Source of the DNA: Mycolicibacterium rhodesiae
GTDB lineage: Bacteria > Actinomycetota > Actinomycetes > Mycobacteriales > Mycobacteriaceae
Assembly (NCBI RefSeq): GCF_002086695.1
Contig: NZ_MVIH01000003.1
Location: 310,001 to 374,000, forward strand
DNA length: 64,000 bases
Direction: 5' to 3'
The translations under genes were made by a program, and so were the position numbers. The notes below the pieces were generated by a model. It did no database searches. It had not been told where the DNA came from and saw nothing but the letters and a program-made list of their open reading frames with translations. This document shows, in pieces, positions 35,983 through 44,154 of this stretch (its first letter is position 1; every line of letters starts with the position of its first letter).

Positions 35983-37161
35983 GTGTCCACTCCTCATGGG
36001 TCCCGCCAGGGCCATGAATTAACCGATGCGACAACGGTATTCCGCGCCGAACAGCGGTTCACCGATCCGGCGACCGCCGCACCGGAAGCCGAACCGGACT
36101 GGCTGGCCTCCACGCCGCCGATCGGCATCCCGATGGAGTCGCTGACCGCGGCCGCGCCGGTGTTCAACCAGTACGTCGCTGAGCATCCGGTGCCGTCCTA
36201 TCGCCCTACGGTGCCGCCGACGCCGTATCCGGATCTGTCGACGAGCGCGCTGCTGCGGCAGGTGAAGCCGCCGCCGTCCGGTGGCTGGCGCCGCTGGCTG
36301 TACCTGGCGTCGGGGAAGCTGATCAATGTCGGCGAGGGCCGGCGGGCTGCGCTCCATACCAACCTCGTCGCACAGGTGAACCGTCCGCTGCCGGGCTGCT
36401 ACAAGATCGCGCTGCTGTCGCTGAAGGGCGGGGTCGGCAAGACGACGATCACCGCCACCCTGGGCGGGACGTTCGCCACCATTCGCGGCGACCGGGTGAT
36501 CGCGGTCGACGCCAATCCCGACCGCGGAACGCTGAGCCAGAAGGTGCCGCTGGAAACTCCGGCCACCGTGCGTCATCTGCTGCGCGACGCCGAGAAGATC
36601 GAGCGCTACAGCGATGTCCGCAGTTACACCTCGCAGGGCCCGAGCCGGCTGGAAGTCCTGGCGTCGGAGAGCGATCCCGCGGTGTCCGAGGCGTTCAGCG
36701 CAACGGATTACGACAAGGCGCTCGCCGTGCTCGAGCGGTTCTACAGCCTGGTACTCACCGACTGCGGCACCGGGCTGCTGCATTCGGCGATGTCGTCGGT
36801 GCTCTCGCAGGCCGACAGTTTGGTCGTGGTGAGTTCGGGTTCGGTGGACGGCGCGCGCAGCGCGTCAGCGACGCTGGATTGGCTCGACGCCCACGGCCAT
36901 CAGGATCTGGTGCGCCGGTCGGTGTGCGTGATCAACGCCGTCCGGCCGCGGTCGGGCAAGGTCGACATGCAGAAGGTGGTGGACCATTTCTCGCGGCGGT
37001 GCCGCGCGGTGTGCGTGGTGCCGTTCGACCCGCATCTGGAAGAGGGCGCCGAAATCGACCTCGACCGGTTGAAGCCGAAAACCCGTGAGGCTCTGGTTCA
37101 ACTCGCTGCTGTAGTGGCCGACGGCTTTCCCGCCGTCGAGGCGAACGAACGGTTCGGCTAG
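35983..37161 (+). CDS. MinD/ParA-like ATPase with disordered N-terminus (Rv0530-like, EspI-like)
   Basis: 392 aa. Residues 1-130 are Pro/Ala-rich and probably disordered. The deviant Walker A is LLSLKGGVGKTTITATLG, Walker A' is VIAVDANPDRGTLS and Walker B is LVLTDCGTGLLHS. These assign it to the MinD/ParA/SIMIBI ATPases, and the architecture resembles EspI of type VII secretion loci, though no ESX genes adjoin. A GTG six nt further upstream is possible, but the AGGGGGA ribosome site favours this one. Role unknown; a positioning or regulatory ATPase is inferred. Confidence 0.88.
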   Translation: MSTPHGSRQGHELTDATTVFRAEQRFTDPATAAPEAEPDWLASTPPIGIPMESLTAAAPVFNQYVAEHPVPSYRPTVPPTPYPDLSTSALLRQVKPPPSGGWRRWLYLASGKLINVGEGRRAALHTNLVAQVNRPLPGCYKIALLSLKGGVGKTTITATLGGTFATIRGDRVIAVDANPDRGTLSQKVPLETPATVRHLLRDAEKIERYSDVRSYTSQGPSRLEVLASESDPAVSEAFSATDYDKALAVLERFYSLVLTDCGTGLLHSAMSSVLSQADSLVVVSSGSVDGARSASATLDWLDAHGHQDLVRRSVCVINAVRPRSGKVDMQKVVDHFSRRCRAVCVVPFDPHLEEGAEIDLDRLKPKTREALVQLAAVVADGFPAVEANERFG

Positions 37162-37167
37162 CGGCGG

Positions 37168-37329
37168 TTAGCGAGGATTGTTGTCGCCGTGGCTGAGTCG
37201 CCACAGGAAGTCGGGATCGTCGTCGGGGCCGACAACCCTGGTCTTCGGCCGGTGCGCCTGGGCGCGAACCGCGCGCCAGCCGACGTAGACCGCGGCGGCG
37301 ATGATGAGAACTAACAGCAGGTACAGCAC
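37168..37329 (-). CDS. Small membrane protein, 53 aa (Rv0530A-like)
   Basis: Short gene with a perfect AAAGGAGG ribosome site five nt before a GTG start. It encodes one N-terminal helix (VLYLLLVLIIAAAVYVGW), a basic stretch (RAVRAQAHRPKTR) and a short acidic/polar C-terminus with DDDPDFLWRLSHGDNN. Single-pass membrane topology with the C-terminus inside is likely. Stop lies 6 nt from the convergent ParA-like gene's stop. The strong ribosome site makes it convincing despite its size. Confidence 0.85.
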   Translation of the reverse strand: MLYLLLVLIIAAAVYVGWRAVRAQAHRPKTRVVGPDDDPDFLWRLSHGDNNPR

Positions 37330-37376
37330 GAAAACCTCCTTTGTCCGAATATACGCGCGTCGGTAGGCTCGGCGCG

Positions 37377-37700
37377 GTGTCGGACAATTCGGACAACAAG
37401 ACCCCGGGCGCGGGCGGTCGCTTGGCGCTCGACGTCCTCGTATACACCGCTGCGCGGATCGCCTTGGTGGTCGCTCTGACGGCTGCGATCTACTACCTCG
37501 GCAAGCTGATCGGGATCACCGAGTTCCCGCTCATCGTGGCGTTGTTGTTCGCGATCGTGCTTGCGCTTCCGCTGGGGATCTGGCTGTTGGCACCGCTGCG
37601 CAAGCGCGCCACCGCCAGCATCGCCGCGGTCGATGAGCGTCGTCGCCGTGACCGCGAGCAACTGCAGGCCCGGCTGCGCGGCAAAGAGTCGACCGACTAG
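37377..37700 (+). CDS. DUF4229 membrane protein (Rv0531-like)
   Basis: 107 aa with two helices ([22 protein letters not shown] and [22 protein letters not shown]) followed by a charged coiled-coil-like tail ([17 protein letters not shown]). This matches the DUF4229 family seen beside menA in actinobacteria. GTG start ([11 protein letters not shown]). Its TAG stop shares a CTAG with the convergent menA stop. Function unknown. Confidence 0.85.
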   Translation: MSDNSDNKTPGAGGRLALDVLVYTAARIALVVALTAAIYYLGKLIGITEFPLIVALLFAIVLALPLGIWLLAPLRKRATASIAAVDERRRRDREQLQARLRGKESTD

Positions 37701-38566
37701 CCGAACGCCAGTGCCAGCGCCACCGCGCTCGACCAGACCAGCATGGTCAGGCCGGTATCGCGCAGCACCGGGATGAGTTCGCGGCCACCGAGGCCGCGGC
37801 GTACCGGGCCGGCGGCACGCAGGGCCAGCGGCGCGGCGACCAGACCGGCCGCGCACCACGGCGTGGCCAGCATGAGGGCCAGGGTCAGCACGCCGGCGAC
37901 GGCGAGCATGGACTGGTAGAGGATCCGGGTGCGGCCATCGCCCAGCCGGACCGCCAGGGTGACCTTGCCCGCCACGCGGTCGGTCGGGATGTCGCGCAGG
38001 TTGTTGGCCACCAGCACCGCTGATGACAGCGCACCGGTCGCCACAGCGAGCGCCAGGCCCACCCAATCGACCCGCAACGCCTGGGTGTACTGCGTGCCGA
38101 GCACGGCGACAAGGCCGAAGAACACGAACACCGCGACCTCGCCGAATCCGGCATAGCCGTAGGGCCGGGAGCCGCCGGTGTACAGCCAGGCTCCCGCGAT
38201 GCAGACGACGCCCACTGCGATCAGCCAGGGCGCACTGACGACGGCCAGCGCCAGCCCGGCGAGCGCACCGACACCGAGGCTGACGACCGCGGCGGCCAGC
38301 ACCGCGCGCGGCGATGCCAGCTTCGAGCCGACCAGGCGCAATGGCCCGGCACGGTCGTCGTCGGTGCCGCGGATCCCGTCGGAGTAGTCGTTGGCGAAGT
38401 TGACCCCGACGATCAGCGCGAGTGAAACGGCAAGTGCCAGCAGCGCCTTCCACCACACGAACCCGTCCAGCCATGCCGCCGCACCGGTGCCCGCGATTAC
38501 CGGCGCCACCGCGTTGGGCAGCGTCCTGGGTCTGGCCCCTTCGACCCACTGCGCGATGCTCGCCAT
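37697..38566 (-). CDS. menA: 1,4-dihydroxy-2-naphthoate octaprenyltransferase
   Basis: UbiA-family membrane enzyme attaching the polyprenyl chain to dihydroxynaphthoate in menaquinone synthesis. 289 aa, about eight helices. The two Asp-rich motifs are [19 protein letters not shown] and [19 protein letters not shown]; the N-terminal [20 protein letters not shown] is typical. The ATG chosen fits the family; the upstream frame is not conserved. menE and menB lie 17-25 kb away in the same window. In M. tuberculosis fabH precedes it; here it does not. Confidence 0.95.
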   Translation of the reverse strand: MASIAQWVEGARPRTLPNAVAPVIAGTGAAAWLDGFVWWKALLALAVSLALIVGVNFANDYSDGIRGTDDDRAGPLRLVGSKLASPRAVLAAAVVSLGVGALAGLALAVVSAPWLIAVGVVCIAGAWLYTGGSRPYGYAGFGEVAVFVFFGLVAVLGTQYTQALRVDWVGLALAVATGALSSAVLVANNLRDIPTDRVAGKVTLAVRLGDGRTRILYQSMLAVAGVLTLALMLATPWCAAGLVAAPLALRAAGPVRRGLGGRELIPVLRDTGLTMLVWSSAVALALAFG

Positions 38567-39154
38567 GCTCGCAATCGTCGCACGCAGGTCAGCCCGGTTG
38601 CTCAGGTGTCGTGCGGCTCCTGGGCGCAGATATTTGCTGGTCGGGTGAGCGTTCCGCTTATCGGCGATAGCTGCCTGCCGACGCCGGTTCCGCTTCGCTG
38701 ACGCGTGGCGTTTCCGGCGTATGCCGACGATAAGCACATCAAACTAAAGTGCGAGGATTTGCCGACGGGTCCGTCTCGGAGGTAGCTGACGGCGGCGAGA
38801 AGATCGATCTCGAGGCTGGCCGAGTCGGGCCAAACTAGCACGTCGGCAAACCGCTGCTGCTGAAGAGAAGACCGTAGTGGTCGCGGGATCTCGAGAAGGC
38901 TGATTGCCGGCGCGGCTGGACGGCGGCCGGTGGGCACACACGACTGGTTGCACGCTTAAATAATTCACGCGTCAAGGGAGTTTGCTGGTTGGCACGCGCA
39001 TCGCGTTCACCTGCGACTCTCGTAGGCGCTGTGATTGCGAGCAGTGCCGTTGAACTGACTGACCGGTAAGTTCTGCGCGAAATACCGCCAACCCGCTATT
39101 TCCCCTCGGGTAACTTTTGCCAAGTCCATTCCAGACCCCTCGACAGGAGTAATA
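38567..39154. other. 588-bp region without a clear gene
   Basis: Lies between the menA start and the secreted-protein gene. CTTATCGGCGATAG at one end and CGACGATAAG about 55 bp later form an inverted pair. A minus-strand frame near 38735-38900 has GC-rich third positions and protein-like sequence (RFADVLVWPDSASLEIDLLAAVSYL) but no family I recognise and no ribosome site, so it may be a decayed gene remnant. The last 180 bp are AT-richer and should contain the promoter of the downstream gene, whose AGGAG lies 5 nt before its ATG. Confidence 0.5.
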
Positions 39155-40324
39155 ATGCGCATTGCTGTGCGGTCGTCCATCGCATCCGGGGTGGCGCTGG
39201 TGGGAGCCGGTGCTATCGCGTTCGCTCCGATGCAACCGGTCGCCTCCCCGCTGTCGAACATCCACATTCCGTCGGCGTTCTCCAGCGTGCAGCTCACCGC
39301 GACGTTCGATCCCGTCACCCCGTGGGTTGACCTCGTTACCGCCGCAGTGAGCAACGTGGCGACGATCGGACAGGACTGGCTGGCCGACCCGGCGCCCGCG
39401 CTGCGCCAACTCGGCACCAACTGGTTCGGCTACGCCCAGACCACCGGCACGGCACTCGGCGGAGTCGCCACGGCCACCTATGACTACTTGACCACGACGG
39501 TGCCGCAGTCGCTCACCACCGCGTTCCAGCAGATCGCCGATGGCAACCTCTCCGGCGCCGCCGCCACGATCAACAACGCCCTGGGCACCGCCATCCTGAC
39601 GATCGGTCTTCCGCTGTTCCCGGTCCTCGACATCCCCGGCAAGATGGCCGACAACTTCGCCGCCGTGGTCAAGACGGTCACCGGACTCACGACGGTATTG
39701 CCGGCTCTGATCGGCGTTCTCGGCCCGATCGAGGGTTCGATCCAATCCCTCGGCGACAGTGGTCAGGCCGTGCTCGACGCGCTGGCGGCGGGGCAGACCG
39801 TTGCCGCGCTGAACGCCGCGGTCAATGCACTGCCGAAGTTCATCGGCGCCGTCGTCAACGGGTACGAGTCCACGGACGGCAGCCTGTATCCGGGCCTGTT
39901 GTCACCGCCGGACGAGAACGGCAACAACGCGGGTATCGCGTACACGCTGCTGGTCTCGATCCCGAAGGCGATCGCCACGGCGCTGGGCGCCCCGGCTGCC
40001 CCGGCCGCGGCGCTCAAACCGGCCGCAGCGAGTGCCAAGGCCGTCGCAGCGGAGCAGCCAGCAGCGGTCGAAAGCGGGTCCGACCTGGCGTCGCAGACCT
40101 CCGAGGCAGCCGACGCCGCCGCACCGGCTGCGGACAGCGGTGCTTCGACGACCGTGAAGGACGGGAACAAGGTCACCCCCGGCAAGTCCGGTGTCTCGAG
40201 TGCCCGCGCTGCGAAGGGGTCGTCGAAGCCGGCCGGGTCCGCGACCGCGGGCGGCAAGAGCTCGAGTGCGGGAGCTTCCGGCAAGGGCCACTCCGCCCGG
40301 CACGGCGCCGGCGGGGCCGACTAG
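39155..40324 (+). CDS. Secreted Ala-rich mycobacterial protein of unknown function
   Basis: 389 aa. Signal peptide: MRIAVRSSIASGVALVGAGAIAFAPM. The body (about 30-285) is helical and Ala/Thr/Leu-rich with regular spacing, for example TPWVDLVTAAVSNVATIGQ, GNLSGAAATINNALGTA and FPVLDIPGKMADNFAAVV. GLLSPPDENGNNAGIAYTLL lies near its end. The last 100 residues are low-complexity Ala/Ser/Gly/Lys with basic repeats (KSSSAGASGKGHSARHG), likely a surface or wall-interacting tail. The body recalls C-terminal domains of some PE/PPE proteins, but no PE or PPE domain is present. It sits where M. tuberculosis has PE_PGRS Rv0532 to menA/pnp genes. Confidence 0.8.
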   Translation: MRIAVRSSIASGVALVGAGAIAFAPMQPVASPLSNIHIPSAFSSVQLTATFDPVTPWVDLVTAAVSNVATIGQDWLADPAPALRQLGTNWFGYAQTTGTALGGVATATYDYLTTTVPQSLTTAFQQIADGNLSGAAATINNALGTAILTIGLPLFPVLDIPGKMADNFAAVVKTVTGLTTVLPALIGVLGPIEGSIQSLGDSGQAVLDALAAGQTVAALNAAVNALPKFIGAVVNGYESTDGSLYPGLLSPPDENGNNAGIAYTLLVSIPKAIATALGAPAAPAAALKPAAASAKAVAAEQPAAVESGSDLASQTSEAADAAAPAADSGASTTVKDGNKVTPGKSGVSSARAAKGSSKPAGSATAGGKSSSAGASGKGHSARHGAGGAD

Positions 40325-40359
40325 TCCAACTTCAGCAGTACTGACGAGGTAAACGGCAG

Positions 40360-40379
40360 CCCCCGCGGCGACGCGGGGG
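40360..40379 (+). terminator. Hairpin after the secreted-protein gene
   Basis: Perfect 8-bp stem CCCCCGCG / CGCGGGGG with a GCGA tetraloop, 36 nt after the stop codon. There is no U-run, as is common for mycobacterial intrinsic terminators. It lies close to the next gene's start, so it could also act on that gene's leader. Confidence 0.6.
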
Positions 40380-40413
40380 ACTCGCCGTGTCGTTCCAGGC
40401 ACGCGGAGGATCT

Positions 40414-40944
40414 GTGTCGACACGTCGACCGGGTGACGGAGGGGGTCGATCGGTTCAACAACGCCGCCACAGACTGGGCTTCGACGACGTCGAGGCCCAT
40501 GCGTGGGTGCAGTTCGAGTCGGTCGCCATCGCATTGCACGGGCTGGTCAATCGAGCCCTGCTGCATCACCACCAGTTGAGTCTCGCCGACGTCCAATTGC
40601 TGACCCATCTGAAGAGTCATGGCCCCAGCCCGATGGGTGTTCTGGCCGAGATGCTGATGGTCACCCCGAGTGCGTTGACCCAGCAGATTCAACGCCTCCA
40701 GCGGCGCCGGCTGGTCGAACGGGAGGCGAGCAGCGATGACGGCCGCCGAGTGCTGGCGACGATCACCCGCGACGGGCTCCGGCTGATCGCGGCGTCGTTG
40801 GAGACCTACGCCCGCGTGGTGCGCGCGAATTTCCTCGATGAGCTGAGCAGGAACCAGATGATCGCACTCGGCGACGGTTGCCGGCGGATCAGCGCCCGGT
40901 TGAAGGCGGCCGATTCAACCGGGGAGACGTCCGACAGCCAGTGA
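40414..40944 (+). CDS. MarR family transcriptional regulator
   Basis: 176 aa. Winged-helix core: LADVQLLTHLKSHGPSPMGVLAEMLMVTPSALTQQIQRLQRRRLVEREASSDDGRRVLATIT, followed by dimerisation helices. A basic 30-residue leader precedes it. The GTG used has GGAGG four nt upstream; a GTG 27 nt earlier is also possible. It precedes the MTA phosphorylase gene by 34 nt and could regulate it or the secreted-protein gene; no evidence decides. Confidence 0.87.
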   Translation: MSTRRPGDGGGRSVQQRRHRLGFDDVEAHAWVQFESVAIALHGLVNRALLHHHQLSLADVQLLTHLKSHGPSPMGVLAEMLMVTPSALTQQIQRLQRRRLVEREASSDDGRRVLATITRDGLRLIAASLETYARVVRANFLDELSRNQMIALGDGCRRISARLKAADSTGETSDSQ

Positions 40945-40978
40945 TCGGCGAGATCGGAACTGCCTGCACAATGGTCGG

Positions 40979-41755
40979 ATGCTCGGAGTAATCGGCGGCA
41001 GCGGCTTCTACACCTTCTTCGGGTCTGACGCGCGCAGCGTCAACCTGGATACGCCCTACGGTGAGCCGAGTGCGCCGATCACGGTCGGGCGGGTTGGCCA
41101 GCACGAGGTGGCCTTCTTGCCCCGCCACGGCCTGAGCCATGAGTTCTCCCCGCACAAGGTGCCGTACCGGGCCAACATGTGGGCGTTGCGTGCGCTCGGC
41201 GTGCGGCGGGTGTTCGGGCCGTGCGCGGTCGGCAGCCTCACTCCCGAGCTCGGTCCCGGCGCCGTCGTCGTTCCCGATCAGTTGGTCGACCGGACCCGGG
41301 GCCGGCTGGACACCTACTTCGATTCCGGCGGTATCCATGTCGGCTTCGCCGATCCGTACTGCCCGACGCTGCGCTCTGCGGTCACCGGGCTGCCCGGTGT
41401 GGTCGACGGCGGCACCATGGTCGTGGTGCAGGGGCCGCGGTTCTCCACGCGCGCCGAGAGCCAGTGGTTCGCGCGCGAGGGCTTCAGCCTGATCAACATG
41501 ACCGGGTATCCCGAGGCGGTGCTCGCCCGCGAACTGGAAATGTGTTATGCGGCAATTGCTTTGGTGACCGACCTGGATGCCGGTGTGGACGTCGGCGCGG
41601 GTGTTCGCGCGGTCGACGTCTTCGCGGAGTTCGAGAAGAACATGGGACCGTTCAAGCAGCTGGTGCTGGAAGCCATCGACCAGGTGGCGTCTGACCGCGT
41701 GTGCGAGCACTGCCTCGCGCACGAAGGTGTCGAGCTGCCGTTCGACCTGCCATGA
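40979..41755 (+). CDS. S-methyl-5'-thioadenosine phosphorylase (MTAP/PNP type)
   Basis: 258-aa nucleoside phosphorylase that cleaves methylthioadenosine (or purine nucleosides) with phosphate, part of methionine salvage. Motifs: VIGGSGFYTFF, the phosphate-site region FLPRHGLSHEFSPHKVPYRANMWAL, VVVQGPRFSTRAESQWF and LINMTGYPEAVLARELEMCYA with its methionine. The homologue Rv0535 is annotated pnp but later recognised as an MTA phosphorylase. It overlaps the galE3-like gene by 4 nt. Confidence 0.93.
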   Translation: MLGVIGGSGFYTFFGSDARSVNLDTPYGEPSAPITVGRVGQHEVAFLPRHGLSHEFSPHKVPYRANMWALRALGVRRVFGPCAVGSLTPELGPGAVVVPDQLVDRTRGRLDTYFDSGGIHVGFADPYCPTLRSAVTGLPGVVDGGTMVVVQGPRFSTRAESQWFAREGFSLINMTGYPEAVLARELEMCYAAIALVTDLDAGVDVGAGVRAVDVFAEFEKNMGPFKQLVLEAIDQVASDRVCEHCLAHEGVELPFDLP

Positions 41756-42783
41756 GAATCCTGCTCACCGGCGCGGCCGGGTTCATCGGCAGCCGGGTGC
41801 GCGCTGCGCTGCTTGCCGACGGGCACGAGGTGGTCGCCGCTGACGTCATGCTCGACGCCGCCCACGGTCCCGGTGCCGAACTGCCCGACGACACGCACCG
41901 GGTCGACGTGCGGGATGCGGATGCTTTGGCGCCCTTGCTGTCCGGGGTCGACGTCGTGTGCCACCAGGCTGCTGTGGTGGGGGCCGGTGTCAACGCCGCC
42001 GACGCGCCGTCCTACGGAAGTCACAACGACTATGGGACCGCGGTTCTGCTGGCGCAGATGTTCGCCGCAGGCGTGCAGCGGTTGGTGTTGGCGTCGTCGA
42101 TGGTGGTGTACGGCCAGGGTGGCTACCGCTGCCCGGAGCACGGCGCCGTCGAACCATTGCCACGCACCCGTGCCGATCTCGATGCCGGTGTGTTCGAGCA
42201 TCGTTGTCCGGTCGGTGGTGAGGAACTGGCGTGGCAGCTGGTGGGTGAGGACGCTCCGCTGCGCCCGCGCAGCCTCTACGCCGCCAGCAAGGCCGCCCAG
42301 GAGCATTACGCGCTTGCCTGGGCCGAGTCGACCGGTGGCTCGGTGGTCGCGCTGCGCTATCACAACGTGTACGGCCCCGGCATGCCGCGTGACACCCCGT
42401 ACTCGGGAGTGGCTGCGATCTTCCGGTCGTCGCTCGAGAAGGGCGATCCGCCAAGGGTTTTCGAAGATGGCGGCCAGATGCGAGATTTCGTGCACGTCGA
42501 CGACGTCGCAGCAGCCAACGTCGCGGCCGTGCGCTCGGAGGTCGGCGGGTTTCTGCCTGCCAACGTGTGCTCGGGGCGGCCCGTCTCGATCATGACGGTC
42601 GCGACCCGGATCTGCGAGGCTCGCGGTGGCCCGGCGCCGTTGGTCACCGGGCAGTACCGCAGCGGCGACGTCCGCCACATCGTCGCCGATCCCGCCCGGG
42701 CGGCGGAGTCGCTGGGCTTTCGGGCCCAGGTCGACCCGGACCAGGGACTGCGGGACTTCGCCTTTGCGCCCTTGCGGGCGTGA
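41752..42783 (+). CDS. NAD-dependent epimerase/dehydratase (GalE3-like)
   Basis: 343-aa extended SDR. Cofactor motif ILLTGAAGFIGSRVRAAL, then VVCHQAAVVGAG. Catalytic Ser in LASSMVVYG and YxxxK in LYAASKAAQEHYA are all intact; LRYHNVYGPGMP and FVHVDDVAAANVAAV are family hallmarks. A nucleotide-sugar epimerase or dehydratase is likely; a Cys/His-containing insert (YRCPEHGAVEP and HRCPVGGEELA) is unusual. Position matches Rv0536. Coupled to the MTA phosphorylase gene (ATGA). Confidence 0.9.
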   Translation: MRILLTGAAGFIGSRVRAALLADGHEVVAADVMLDAAHGPGAELPDDTHRVDVRDADALAPLLSGVDVVCHQAAVVGAGVNAADAPSYGSHNDYGTAVLLAQMFAAGVQRLVLASSMVVYGQGGYRCPEHGAVEPLPRTRADLDAGVFEHRCPVGGEELAWQLVGEDAPLRPRSLYAASKAAQEHYALAWAESTGGSVVALRYHNVYGPGMPRDTPYSGVAAIFRSSLEKGDPPRVFEDGGQMRDFVHVDDVAAANVAAVRSEVGGFLPANVCSGRPVSIMTVATRICEARGGPAPLVTGQYRSGDVRHIVADPARAAESLGFRAQVDPDQGLRDFAFAPLRA

Positions 42784-42918
42784 CCCGCGCCACAGCTTTA
42801 AATCCCTTCGCTCCGAAGGTATTTCATGGCCGGTGACCGCGGTCCCCGGAACTGGTGACAATCGTCACCTTCGGCGCGTGGAAGCCTGACTAAACCGCAC
42901 CATGATGGCAGAATCTGG

Positions 42919-42930
42919 ATTGGTTCCAAT
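42919..42930. promoter_or_regulatory. Inverted repeat upstream of ahpC
   Basis: ATTGG-TT-CCAAT lies 27 nt before the ahpC ATG in an AT-rich leader, directly before AAGGAG. Its location suggests an operator or promoter-overlapping site for a peroxide regulator. No oxyR or furA gene adjoins, so the regulator is unknown. Confidence 0.4.
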
Positions 42931-42957
42931 TTAGCTATTCAAGGAGTGGTGACGATC

Positions 42958-43545
42958 ATGGCTCTGTTGACAATCGGGGATCAGTTCCCGGCCTACGACC
43001 TCAAAGCGGTTGTCGGGGGTGACCTGTCGAAGGTCAACGCCCAGCAGCCCGACGATTACTTCATTCAGGTGACGAGCTCGGACAGCCCGGGCAAGTGGCG
43101 CATTATCTTCTTCTGGCCCAAGGACTTCACGTTCGTCTGCCCCACCGAGATCGCCGCGTTCGGCAAGCTGAACGACGAGTTCGAGGACCGCGATGCCCAG
43201 GTGATCGGGGTATCGGTGGACAACGAGTTCGTCCACTTCCAGTGGCGCGCGCAGCATGAGGACCTCAAGAAGTTGCCGTTCCCGATGGTGTCCGATCTCA
43301 AGCGCGAGCTCGCCCTGGCGACCGGCGTGCTGAACGCCGACGGCGTGGCCGACCGCGCCACGTTCATCGTCGACCCGAACAACGAGATTCAGTTCGTCTC
43401 GGTGACCGCGGGTTCGGTCGGGCGCAACGTCGACGAGGTGCTGCGGGTCCTCGACGCGCTGCAGTCCGACGAGCTGTGCGCCTGCAACTGGAAGAAGGGC
43501 GACCCGACCATCGACGCCGGCGAGCTGCTGGCCGAGGCGGTCTGA
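42958..43545 (+). CDS. ahpC: Alkyl hydroperoxide reductase AhpC (peroxiredoxin)
   Basis: 195-aa 2-Cys peroxiredoxin reducing peroxides and peroxynitrite. Peroxidatic C61 in [13 protein letters not shown]; resolving cysteines C174 and C176 in [10 protein letters not shown], the three-Cys arrangement typical of mycobacterial AhpC. Length equals the M. tuberculosis protein. AAGGAG ribosome site upstream. Followed 2 nt later by ahpD, which reduces it. In M. tuberculosis ahpC stands next to oxyR at a different locus; here it is placed after the galE3-like gene. Confidence 0.97.
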   Translation: MALLTIGDQFPAYDLKAVVGGDLSKVNAQQPDDYFIQVTSSDSPGKWRIIFFWPKDFTFVCPTEIAAFGKLNDEFEDRDAQVIGVSVDNEFVHFQWRAQHEDLKKLPFPMVSDLKRELALATGVLNADGVADRATFIVDPNNEIQFVSVTAGSVGRNVDEVLRVLDALQSDELCACNWKKGDPTIDAGELLAEAV

Positions 43546-43547
43546 GT

Positions 43548-44081
43548 ATGGGCATCGACGCCGTCAAAGAGGCGCTGCCGGAGTACGCCAAGGATCTGAA
43601 GCTCAACCTGGGCAGCATCGTCCGCTCGACCGAGCTGACCGAACAGCAGCTGTGGGGCACGCTGGTGGCGACCGCCGCGGCGACCAAGTCCGAGCGGCTG
43701 CTGCGCGAGGTTTCCGAGGACGCCCTGGATGTACTGTCCGAGGAGGCGTATCACGCCGCGTTGGGCGCTGCCGCGATCATGGGGATGACCAACGTCTTCT
43801 ACCGCACCAAGTATCAGCTCGAGGGTCGGTACGACGACCTGCGGGCCGGTCTGCGGATGAACATCATCGCCAACCCGGGCGTGGCCAAGGCGGACTTCGA
43901 GCTGTGGTCGCTGGCCGTGTCGGCGATCAACGGGTGTGCGCAATGCCTGACCGCACACGAGGACGAGCTACGTAAGGCCGAGGTGTCCCGGACGGCGATC
44001 TTCGAGGCCATCCGGGTCGCGTCGATCGTCTCCGGGGTGGCCCAAGCCCTGCTCACGACGCAGGCGCTCGCCCCCGCCTGA
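43548..44081 (+). CDS. ahpD: Alkyl hydroperoxide reductase AhpD
   Basis: 177-aa carboxymuconolactone decarboxylase-fold disulfide reductase that passes electrons from lipoylated dihydrolipoamide succinyltransferase to AhpC. The active site is complete: C130-A-Q-C133 in [15 protein letters not shown] with H137, and the proton-relay Glu in ADFELWSL. Starts 2 nt after ahpC. A large hairpin follows the stop. Confidence 0.96.
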   Translation: MGIDAVKEALPEYAKDLKLNLGSIVRSTELTEQQLWGTLVATAAATKSERLLREVSEDALDVLSEEAYHAALGAAAIMGMTNVFYRTKYQLEGRYDDLRAGLRMNIIANPGVAKADFELWSLAVSAINGCAQCLTAHEDELRKAEVSRTAIFEAIRVASIVSGVAQALLTTQALAPA

Positions 44082-44087
44082 TCAGAA

Positions 44088-44145
44088 TATGCACTCGACC
44101 CCCTTCCCAACCCGGTAGTTGGTCGGGAAGGGGGTCGAGCGCATA
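44088..44145 (+). terminator. Large hairpin between ahpD and the nitronate monooxygenase gene
   Basis: A perfect 15-bp stem CTCGACCCCCTTCCC / GGGAAGGGGGTCGAG, extended outward past one mismatch by TATGC / GCATA, encloses a 16-nt loop. It begins 7 nt after the ahpD stop and ends 10 nt before the next GTG. It can terminate the ahpCD transcript, and any read-through would place it over the next gene's leader. No U-run follows. Confidence 0.8.
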
Positions 44146-44154
44146 CTGGGCGGC

